Of a stretch of 64,000 bases of DNA, positions 36,976 through 46,800 are shown one piece after another. Numbering within the stretch: the first letter of the stretch is position 1; the number at the start of each line of letters is the position of its first letter. Below the pieces are notes generated by a model, which searched no databases, was not told the origin of the DNA, and saw nothing but the letters and a program-made list of their open reading frames with translations. The position numbers and the translations under genes are program-made. The stretch comes from Aquila chrysaetos chrysaetos. Taxonomy: Eukaryota; Chordata; Aves; Accipitriformes; Accipitridae. The stretch lies in the NCBI RefSeq assembly GCF_900496995.4, contig NC_044018.1:30337825-30401824 (forward strand). The letters are read 5' to 3'.

Positions 36976-37404
36976 CTTGCGAGCACGACACACTTCCGGC
37001 CTCCGGGCCCCACCCCGGAAGTGGCGGCGGCGGCAGCCGGGCGTGGAGGCGAAGAGGCAACGCGGAGCGGGGCGGCCATTTTGTTTTTAAAGGGGCAGCG
37101 CCCCGTCTGGGGGAACTCCCGGCGTGCACCGCGGGAGCGTGTATCTGTCCCCCCCCCCCCCCCCCCTTCTTCCCCCCCCCCCCCCGAGGTTCGAGGTTGC
37201 CATGGCATCCCCCGCCGGGGGGGGTATGAGGCCAGACACCCCCACCCCCTCAAGGGTCCATCTCCATGGCGACCGCGGTATCCCCCAACCCCGGGATGGG
37301 GGGGTGCCCCCCCCCCACACCCACACCGGTGCCGGTGCCGCCCCCGCCCCGTCGGGCCGTGATGTCACGGGGCCGGGCCCAGCCACCGCTGCCGGGACCC
37401 GACA
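36976..37404. promoter_or_regulatory. Divergent PYM1/DGKA promoter with DGKA 5' exon
   Basis: CpG-rich gap between the PYM1 ATG and a GTACGG donor after 37404 that probably ends the untranslated DGKA first exon. Contains TTTTAAAGGGGCAG at 37085-37098, a motif recurring at other starts in this window, and long C runs at 37150-37185. Confidence 0.6.
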
Positions 37405-37636
37405 GGTACGGGCTGGGAAGCGGGAGTTAAAGGGGGGGGGGAGAGGGAAATACACTGGGGGAGGGGGCTATCCGTGTCACCCCCCCCCCCTTCCTCCCCG
37501 TCACCCATGGGTGCCCATCCCCAAACGGGTGTTGTGGGTTTTTTGGGTTTTTTTTTTTTGCCAGCTGGGGTTCAAAATTCATCCCCCCCACCCCCTCGCC
37601 ACGGGCATCTGGCTCTGTGCGGAACCGTACCCCCCC

Positions 37637-37730
37637 CCCCGGGCCTGCGGCGGGTGACGGGAAAGGGGGTGCGTTGGGGGCATCCGCCCCCAACGCACCC
37701 CCTTTCCCGTCACCCGCCGCAGGCCCGGGG
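37637..37730. repeat. Perfect 45-bp inverted repeat with 4-nt loop
   Basis: Left arm 37637-37681 and right arm 37686-37730 are exact reverse complements over 45 bp, separated by ATCC (37682-37685). The arms start CCCCGGGCCTGCGGCGGG. It lies in DGKA intron 1, 31 bp upstream of the acceptor that precedes the start codon. No coding frame or known small-RNA family was recognised. Confidence 0.97.
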
Positions 37731-37767
37731 GCGTCCCCGTTATCACGACCTCTCCCCGCAGGCAGCC

Positions 37768-40700
37768 ATGGAGGAAAACCGGGATTGGGCTACCCTTAGC
37801 CCCCAGGAGTTTGCCCAGCTGCAGAAATACCTGGACTGTAAGTATGGGGGGGGGTGTGTGTTCTAGGATGGGTGGGGGGGCTTTACACGGCCTCGCACAC
37901 CCGGGGCGGGCTTCGCACGCTCGCGTTCCGCGGCAGCCTCGTGCACGGCGGCGGCTTCCGCACGCGGGCGCGTGCGGGCGGCCTCACGCGTTGTGCCAAC
38001 ATGCGTTTGCCCACTTGCACGCGTGTGTCCGGGGTGGGCGCACGCGTGTGTCCGGGGTGGGTGCACGCATGTGTCCGGGGTGGGCGCACGCGTGTGCACG
38101 CGCCGGAACGGTTTCGTCGGTGTCTCCGCTCTCCAGACAGCAGCAGGAAGGTGCAGGACGTGCTGCAGGATTTTTACGGCGGCGGGACCCTGTCGCGGCA
38201 CCGCCAGGGAGAGGTGAGGCCCCGGCACCCCACCGGTGTGTTCCTGGGAATGGCACTGCTGGGGGGGGGGGGGGGGGCTGCATGCTGCCCCCCACTCCCC
38301 ATCCTGACTCTGCCCCCACTCCCACCAGTGCGTCGATTTTGAGGGGTTCACGCTGTTCCTGAGGAGTTACCTGGAGGCGGACGACATTCCGGAGCCGCTC
38401 TGCCGCCATCTCTTCGCCTCCTTCCAGAGCGGGGCCGCGGCACCGCCGGGCAGCCGGGATGGTGAGGGGAGGGCCGGTGAGGTGGGGGGTGTCGTGGGGA
38501 GCCAGCGTACCCCCAGGGTCTCATCACGGTCTCTCCCCACAGGCAGCGACCTCGTCTGCATTAACGACGTCTCCTGCTACTTCTCGCTGCTGGAGGGGGG
38601 ACGCCCTGAGGACAAGCTGGAGTGTGAGTTGGGGGGGTCCCCCCAGGTGGGGGGGGGGCAGCTCGGGGGTCCCCAGGGATCTGCCGGGGTTACCTCACAC
38701 CGCTGTCCCCCCCCGCAGTCACCTTCAAGCTGTACGACAAGGACGGGAACGGTCTCCTGGACAGCTCGGTGAGCACCGGGCAGGGGGGGCTGCGGCCGGG
38801 CCCCCCCGCGCGCTGACACTCTCCCCCCAGGAGGTGGATCGGATCATCACCCAGATGATGCGGGTGGCCCAGTACCTGGACTGGGACGTCACGGAGCTGA
38901 AGCCAGTGAGCGGGGCCGGGATGCTGGGATGGGCGGGGGGCCGTCCGTGTCCCCCCCCACCTCTGCTGAAGCCCCGCATCCCCCCAGATCCTGCAGGAGA
39001 TGATGCGGGAGATCGACTACGACGGCAGCGGGACGGTGTCGCTGGCCGAGTGGCTCCGCGGGGGGGTCACCAACATCCCGCTGCTGGTGCTGCTGGGCCT
39101 GGAGGTGGTGAGTGCCGGGGTGCCGCCGCACCGGGCCCCCGCCCCCCTCTGCCTGGCTGGGGCCCCCCTAATTGTGTCCGTGTCCGTGTCCGTTCCGCCC
39201 CCCCAGCACATGAAGGACGACGGGCAGCACATGTGGCGCCTGAAGCACTTCAACCGCCCCGTGTACTGCAACGTGTGCGAGACGCTGCTGGTGGGGCTGC
39301 GCAAGCAGGGGCTGTGCTGCACCTGTGAGCGGGGACGGGGACGGGGACGGCGGTCAGACCGGGACAGGGACTGGGATGAGGATGCGGTGGGGATGGGGAC
39401 GGGGATGAGGATGGGATGGGGATGGGGATGAGGATGCAGTGGGGTTGACGTGGATGGGATGGGAGAGGGATGGCGGTCGGACCAGGATAAGGGTGGGGAC
39501 AGGGAGCAGGATGGGGATGCAGTGGGGATGGGGAGGGGACAGGAATCGGGATGGGAACAAGGGTGGGGACGGGGCGGGGGCGTGGTGGGGACCGGGATGG
39601 TGGTCCGACCCGGACAGGGATGGGAACAGGGACAGGGACGGGAACAGGGACGGGGATGGGGATGGGGACAGGGACGGGGATGGGGATGGGGACAGGGACA
39701 GGGACGGGAACAGGGACGGGGATGGGGATGGGGACAGGGACGGGGATGCTCCGGATCCAGCTGTGGCAGGAGACTCCTCCGCTGCCCCCACCTGTGGGGA
39801 AAGCTCCGCCCTGCCCCACCCATATGGGTGTGGTCGGTGCAAAAGCCACACCCACCTGAAAACCAGCCATTCAGCTGTGAGGGTGGGTTGCTATTGGCTG
39901 ACCGGCTGGATGTGGTGGTGCTGTGATTGGGGGGGGGGGGGGGGGGAGTGGTGGTGGTGGGCGGAACCGGGTGCGTGGGCGGGGCCTGGGCTGAGCCCCG
40001 CCCCCTCCCCGTCCCCCCCCCCCCCCTCCCCAGTCTGCAAGTTCACGGTTCACGAGCGCTGCGCCCGCCGGGCCCCCCCCAGCTGCATCAGCACCTACGC
40101 CAAGTCCCGCAAGGAGGCCGGCGTGAGTGGCCCCCCCCCCGGCCGCCTGTCCATCCGTCCGTCCACCTGTCCATCCATCCATCCATCTGTCCATCCGCCT
40201 GTCCGTCTGTCTGTCCGTCCGTCCACCTGTCCGTCCGTCCACCTGTCCATCCATCCGCCTGTCCGTCCGTCCATCCGCTTGTCCATCCATCCGCCTGTCC
40301 ATCCATCTGTCCATCCGCCTGTCCGTCCGTCCGCCTGTCCGTCCGCGCATCCGTCGTCCATCTGCCTGTCCGTCCGTCCACCCACCCGTCCTTCTGGCCT
40401 CTTGCCCGTTGCTCCCCCCCCCCCACCCAGCCACCTCCTTCTGCCCGCCCGTCTGTCCGCCTGTCCGTCCATCCGCCCCTGTCTCAAGTCATGCATCTGG
40501 CTGCGCAGTTGTCCATCTGTCCACCCATCCACCCCTCCCGCCCCACACGGGGGGGGACACGACACACCCAGTGCCTGAGCCACCCCCCGGCCCCCCATCG
40601 GGGGGGTGACACGCAGGGTGATGCGGGGGGGCCGTGCGCAGGTCCAGGCTCACATCTGGGTGAAGGGCGGCTGCGAGGCCGGCAAGTGCGGCCAGTGCCA

Positions 40701-43306
40701 GAAGAAGATCAAGAGCTTCCAGAGCCTGACGGGGCTGCACTGCGTCTGGTGTCACCTGAAGGTGGGCGCATCCCTGTGGCAGTGGGGGGGGGGTCCTCCT
40801 GGCCCCCCCCGGCCCCCCTCACCCCGCTCTGCCCCCAGATCCACGAAGAGTGCCTGCCCCTCGTGCCCCCCACCTGCGACTGCGGGATCCTGCGGGACCA
40901 CATCTTGCCCCCCGCCGCCATCTACCCTGTCCTGCTGGTGAGTGCCTCCCCCCCCGGATGCTGCTAGGACCCCCTGCAGGGGGGCTGTGCCCCCAGGCCC
41001 CCCCCCTGAGCCAGGGCTGCCGCCGGTGCTGGCAGGAGAGGCAGGACAGCCAAAGGGACGGCAGCGGGACGCCAGCGGAGGAGATGCCGCAGGTCTTCAC
41101 CACCCCTGAGGGCCAGGCGCTGCGGGTGAGCAGGGTGTCCCCCTCCCCGCTTCCCCCCCCGCACCCCCCCATCCCCGGGGGCCAGGGCAGAGCCCTCACC
41201 CCCCGCCCCCCCTGGCTACCCTGCAGGTCAGCCCCTTGCCCAACACCCACCCGCTCCTCGTCTTCGTCAACCCCAAGAGCGGAGGGAAGCAGGGGGAGAG
41301 GTAAGGGGGGGCCTGGGGGTTCTGAGTGGGCTCATTCTGGTGGCCCAGTGGGGAGGGGGTGGCCGCCTGGCCCCCCCTCGGCCACCCCAGCCCCCCCATC
41401 TCCCCTTTCCCCCCAGGGTGCTGCGGAAGTTCCAGTATCTGCTCAACCCCCGGCAGGTTTATAACCTGCAGCAGGGAGGACCCACCCCCGGGTGAGTGGA
41501 GCTGGGGGGGGGCAGTGGGGTGCCTGGGGAGGGGGGGAGGGCAACCCTGCCCTGACCCCCCCCCCCCTCCATCCCTCCCTCCCTCCTAGGCTCAATTTCT
41601 TCCGGGACGTGCCAGATTTTCGGATCCTGGTGTGCGGCGGGGATGGCACCGTGGGCTGGATCCTGGATGCCATCGGTGGGTGCTGCCCACCCCGCCGGTG
41701 GGTGCTGCCCCCCCCAGACCCCTCCTCGCCCCCCCTGACCCCTCCCCTTTCCTTGCAGATAAAGCCAACCTGCCTCACCGGCCCCCCGTGGCCGTGCTGC
41801 CCCTGGGGACCGGCAACGACCTGGCCCGCTGCCTGCGCTGGGGGGGAGGTGAGTGGGGCAGGATGGGGTGGGGGGACACACACGCACACGCACCCCCCAG
41901 CCACCCACCCACCCACCCCATCCCCTGGCCCCCCCCCAATGGCAGGGTACACGGGGGAGGACCTGGTGAAGATCCTGCGGGAGATGGAGAGCAGCAGCCT
42001 GGTGCAGATGGACCGATGGCGGCTGCAGGTGCTGCCCGAGGACCCGGCGGCCGCGGGGGACCCGGTGCCCTACGAGATCATCAACAACTACTTCTCCATC
42101 GGAGTGGTGCGTGGGACGAGGGGGGGTTTGGGGGGCACATCACACCCCCAGCCCCCCCCCCCAGGACCTCACCCCCACTCTGCGCCCCCCCCCAGGATGC
42201 CTCCATCGCCCATCGCTTCCACGTCATGCGGGAGAAGTACCCTGAGAAGTTCAACAGCAGGTGGGGGGGCTGGGACGGGGCTGTCCCCATGGCATGTCCC
42301 CGTGTCCCCCCCCGGCCCCCCCCCCACCGTGTCGTATCCATCCCTCCCCCCAGGATGAAAAACAAGCTGTGGTACCTCGAGTTCGCCACCTCCGAAACCA
42401 TCTTTGCCACCTGCAAGAAGCTCAAGGAGTGTCTGAGCGTGGAGGTGAGGGGTCCCCCATCCCAGGGCGGGAGGTTGGGGGGGGCCGGGGCTGCCCTGCC
42501 CTACCCTGACGTGCCCCCCCTGCCCCCCAAAAGTGCTGCGGGACCCCGCTGGACCTGAGCGGGTCCCTGGCGGGGCTGGCGGTGCTGAACATCCCCAGCA
42601 TGCACGGAGGCTCCAACCTCTGGGGCGAGACCAAGCGGGCGCTTGGAGAGGCGAGGAAGGCACCGAGCGCCGGGCAGCCCCCGGCCATCACCGACGCCGA
42701 GACCCTCAAGACCTGCGTGCAGGGTGCGTGGGGCGGCGCGGGGAACCCTCCTCCTCCTCCTTCTTTGTCCCCCTGCGCCGCCCTGACCCCCCAACTCTGC
42801 TCCCCCCCCCCCCCAGATCTGAGCGACCGGCGGCTGGAGGTGGTGGGGCTGGAAGGGGTGCTGGAGATGGGGCAGATCTACACCGGGCTGAAGAGCGCGG
42901 GCAAGCGGCTGGCGACCTGCTCTGAGATCACCCTGCGGTGAGCTGGGGGGGACCGGGGCGGGGGGGGGGGCACAGGCCATGGCAGCGATTGAGCCGGGGG
43001 GGGTGTTTTTTGCAGGACACTGAAGCCCCTACCCATGCAGATCGATGGGGAGCCCTGGATGCAGCCGCCCTGCACGGTATGTGGACCCCCGCCCTCCCAG
43101 GCCCTAGGGAGCCGGCAGCCCCCCACCCTCACCAAGCACCTTGGGACACCCCCAGGGTGTGGGGGGCCCCGCCTTGGCCCCCCCAGCCTCAGCCTCTCTC
43201 TTGCAGATCAAGATCACCCACAAGAACCAGACGCCAATGCTCATGGCCGCGCCGCCCCGCTCCTCCAGTTTCTTCGGCCTTAAGAAGGGCCCCCCCCGAG
43301 GCCTGA
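37768..43306 (+). CDS. DGKA: Diacylglycerol kinase alpha
   Basis: Phosphorylates diacylglycerol to phosphatidic acid at membranes. 23 coding exons: 37768-37837, 38137-38213, 38329-38461, 38543-38623, 38719-38768, 38831-38905, 38988-39107, 39207-39324, 40034-40122, 40642-40761, 40839-40937, 41036-41125, 41227-41300, 41417-41491, 41590-41675, 41759-41848, 41946-42106, 42196-42260, 42354-42444, 42534-42723, 42817-42937, 43016-43076, 43207-43306. Domains: N-terminal recoverin-like region; two EF hands ([27 protein letters not shown]); two C1 zinc fingers; catalytic domain with [13 protein letters not shown] and [18 protein letters not shown]; accessory domain to [10 protein letters not shown]. 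About 744 residues (human 735). The C-terminus [11 protein letters not shown] assumes the C8 run at 43290-43297 is one base too long; as written the frame runs to 43758, past the poly(A) signal. Confidence 0.95.
37995..38105. repeat. Short tandem repeat in DGKA intron after first coding exon
   Basis: Four to five units of about 23 bp with core GTGTCCGGGGTGGGCGCACG, rich in CpG and GT steps that favour alternating purine-pyrimidine structure. No gene here. Confidence 0.75.
39330..39760. repeat. G-rich minisatellite in DGKA intron (between exons 39207-39324 and 40034-40122)
   Basis: About 430 bp of GGGGACAGGGAC / GGGGATGGGGAT hexamers in varying order. The plus (coding) strand has dozens of G3-G4 runs at short spacing, so G-quadruplexes are plausible in DNA and in the pre-mRNA intron. 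The rest of the intron to 40033 holds no exon that I could see, only further G runs (39929-39947). Confidence 0.85.
40140..40500. repeat. Tetranucleotide-based array (TCCG/TCCA) in DGKA intron
   Basis: Long run of CCGTCCGTCCATCCATC-type repeats beginning some 18 bp after the exon ending 40122. The minus-strand complement reads GGACGGATGGAC and stays open in all frames; these frames are repeat artefacts. Confidence 0.85.
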
Positions 43307-43601
43307 GGAGCCCAGGATGGGGGGGGGGGAGAACCCCCCGAGCTGCACCCGGGCAGGGGACGTGGGACCAACCCCCCCCCCCCCCAATCCATGTGTTCCC
43401 AGCAGGGGCGGGTAGCAGCTGTGCCCCCCCCTCACCCAGGGGTGCTCGGAGCCCATGGGTGCCATGCCAGGGTGGTGGGGGGGCTGCGCGAGGCCCCCCC
43501 TTGTGCCTGTGTGTGCCACGGTGGCTGGAGCCCCCCACCCCACCGGGCACCCCCACCCTATTTATTGCCTACCCCCCCCAATTTCAAGTGCCTCTTGCAG
43601 T

Positions 43602-43607
43602 AATAAA
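43602..43607 (+). terminator. Polyadenylation signal of DGKA
   Basis: Canonical AATAAA followed by a GT-rich stretch (GCTGGTGGTGAG). It lies about 295 bp past the proposed stop at 43306 and about 155 bp before the PMEL signal on the other strand. Confidence 0.8.
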
Positions 43608-43761
43608 GCTGGTGGTGAGACTGATGCTGGCTGTGCCGACCATGGGGGGCAGTGGGCTCAGCCCCGGCCCCCCCACCACAATGCGGGTGCCCCGGACCCC
43701 CAAACCCCCCCCCCCCCCCCCAAGACACACAACCAGGCGGAGGCCCCGGCTGAGCTGAGCC

Positions 43762-43767
43762 TTTAAT
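43762..43767 (-). terminator. Polyadenylation signal of PMEL
   Basis: Minus-strand ATTAAA 115 nt past the proposed PMEL stop at 43882. With the DGKA signal this gives tightly convergent 3' ends. Confidence 0.6.
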
Positions 43768-43881
43768 CTCGGTGGTGGCAAGACCGGAGCCACGCGTCCC
43801 CCACCACCACCCACAGCCCCCCCCCCGGTCCTGGGGGCTCGGGCCAGGCGGGGGGGTGGCACAGGGTGGGGGGGGGGGGCC

Positions 43882-46800
43882 CTAGACGGTGTTGGCACGG
43901 AGCAGGGGGCTGCTCTCGCCGCTGGGGGCCCCCCCGAAGACCTGATGCAGCAGGAGGCGAAGGGCAGAGCTGGGGGGCAGCCAGCCCCGGGGCCGGGGGG
44001 CCGGGGGGGGCCGCGGCCAGCAGCGGGCTGTACTTCACGCGCCTGTGGGGCAGAGACGCAGCGAGAGGGTTAGCGCCGGTACCGGCGGGACCGCGGCGGC
44101 GGTCCCCAGGTCACGGTGGACCCCGGATGCCACCGTGCCCCCACCCCCGCCGCCACGGTATGCCCCCCCCCACCCCAGCCTGACCTGTAGGTGTAGGCAG
44201 CGGTGCCCAGGGCGGCGGCGATGAGCACCAGCCCCACGAAGATCGTGGTCCTGCCGGCAGCCGGGGCAGCGCCTGCGGGCAAAGGCAGCTCAGCACCCCT
44301 GGGTCCCGCGGGACGCGCCCCCCCCCAGTCCAGCCCCCCCCCCCCCCCCCCGGCCCCGCTCCCACCTCCGACGGCGACGCGGGTGCTGGCCACGGCCAGG
44401 CTGTTGCCGTTGGCCAAGGAGACGTTGAGGCAGTAGAGGCCGGACTGGTTGAAGTCCTGGCGCAGGACGAGCTGGCAACCGGGGGCCGGCGCCACGGCCG
44501 AGCACGTCTGCGTCTGCGCCGTCTGGCACTCGGCGTCCGCCACCACGGTGCACACCTCCTCGGGCAGGCTGCGGGCAGGGGTCAGACCGCTGCGGACCCC
44601 CCCGCCACCTCCAGCCCCAACGCGTGGTGGTCCCGGTCCCGTCCCTGTGCCGGGGCCGCCGGCCGGAGCCCCGGCTGCCCTCACCTCCCCTCGCACGTCA
44701 CCGTCAGCTCCACGCTGTTCTCGCTGCTCTCCGGCACCACCTGCACGATGGCCACGCTCTCGATCCCCTCTGCAACGGGACGCGGTGTCGGAGCGGGCTC
44801 AGCCCCCCCCCCCCCCGCCCCCCCCCTCCGGCCCCCCCGGCCCGGCACTCACGGACGATGTCGAGCTGGGTGGAGAAGGTGCCGTAGCGGTACAGGATGC
44901 AGCCGGTGGAATCGGCGGCTGGCGCCTGGCGCTTCACCAGCACCAGCGGCTCGGCAGTGCTGTCGGGGGCAGCTGTGGCTCCAGCTGTGGCTCCAGCTGT
45001 GGCAGCAGCTGTGGCAGCAGCAAGGGATACAGCCGTGGCTCCCACGGTTGCTCCCACTGTTGCTCCAGCCGTGGCTCCAGCTGTGGCTTCAACCAGGGAT
45101 TCAGCTGTGGCTCCAGCTGTGGCTCCAGCTGCAGACACAGCTACAGATGCAGCTGTGGCTGCTGCCGTGGCTCCAGCTGTGGCTCCCACCGTGGCTCCAG
45201 CTGTGGCTGCTGCCGTGGCTCTAGCTGTGGCTCCCACCGTGGCTCCAGCTGTGGCCGCATCTGCAGGAGAAGCGGTAGGCAGGGAAGAGGCTGGGGAAGG
45301 GCGAGGGGGGGACTGAGCCCTCGGGGACCCCCGAGACATAGCCCGTCACCCCCTGACCTGGGGGGAGCACCCACCTGCAGCCACTGTTCCCTCCGTGGCT
45401 GCGGGGGCCGAGGTGCCCAGCACGTCCCCGGCTGGAGTCGCCGAGGTGGGGAGCAGGGGGTCCGCAGACGCCGCAGCAGAGACGGCAGCGGGGTCGGTAC
45501 CCGCGGCTCCGCCGGCAGCATCCGCCAGGGTGCTGAGCGCCACGAGGATGGGCTCGGTGACGGTGGCGTCCGAGGGCTCAGTGATGGCGGGGTCCGAGGG
45601 CACGGCCACCGATGCCCCCGTGGGCTCCGCTGGCGAGCCGGAGGCTGCAGGTACTGCGAGCAGAGCAAGGATGGGGAGGGCAGCCCTCGCAGGGGGCACC
45701 CCTGGGACCCCCGGACACCCAGCACCCGTAGAGAGGGGGGCTGCTCCGTGCTCCCTTACCGGTGCTGGGCGTCCCGGCGGTGCTCTGCCCCCCCGGCGTG
45801 GTGCCGACGGGCTGCGTGGCCGTGGGTCCCGCCGACGGCGGCGAGCCGGTGGTGGGGTCCACGACGGGGGCGGCGGAGGTGCCGCAGGGGCTGAGGGGAA
45901 TGGCCGCCTGCAGCACCAGGCGGGCGGCGAAGGACCCGGTCTCCAGGTAGGTGTGGGTGACGGTGGCACTGCGGGAGATGAGGGTCCCGCTCTGGTCCCC
46001 GAAGTCCCAGGAGTAGGAGATGTCGGCGTCGCGCAGGTAGCGGCTGGGGTCGTGCAGCCGCACGGTGAAGGCCACGGGGCGGTTACGCACGAAGCGCCCG
46101 TCGCCCTCCGCCGTGTCCTGCACCTGCGCCACGTCCACCGCGAAGGGCACCTGGTCTGGGGGGGGGGACGGACGGGACACACACACGGGGTGCCGTCAGC
46201 TCGCCCTCCCTGCTGGGGTCCCCCTGCCACCCCCCCATCCCCGGCACCCACCGGTGATGCTGAACTGGGTGCTGGCGCGGCCGATGGGGATGAACTTCTG
46301 GCGGCCGCGGTAGTGGTAGACGACCACCTCCATGGTGTAGGAGCCAAGGGGCACCCCCGCCGTGCTCACCGTCAGCCGGGACGCGGCACCGTCCACCACC
46401 TGCCAGTAGCGCCCTGTGGGACGGGGGGGTCAGACACCGCCTCGGAGACCCCCCTGGACCCCGGCGCAGGTCGGTGCCGGCCTCACCCCACGTCCACCAG
46501 ACGTAGACGAATTTTCCACGCTTGCCCCCGGCGCTGGGGGGGAACGGCTGCCCGTCGGGGAAGACGCTATCCGTGCCCTCGGCCGGCTGCTCCGGGAAGA
46601 CGGGCTCACCCTGGGCGACGCGGGTGCCTGCGGGGAGCAGAGGGTGAGGGGGGGGCGCGGGGTGGGGGGTCCGGGTGCTTGTGGGGGGGGGGTTTGGGTG
46701 GGCGCCGACCGTTGACGGTGCAGTTCTGGCTCCAGACGACGCGGCCGTCGGGCAGCACCGCCTGGGTGCTGGGGAAGCGGAGGGCGATGGAGAAGGTGGC

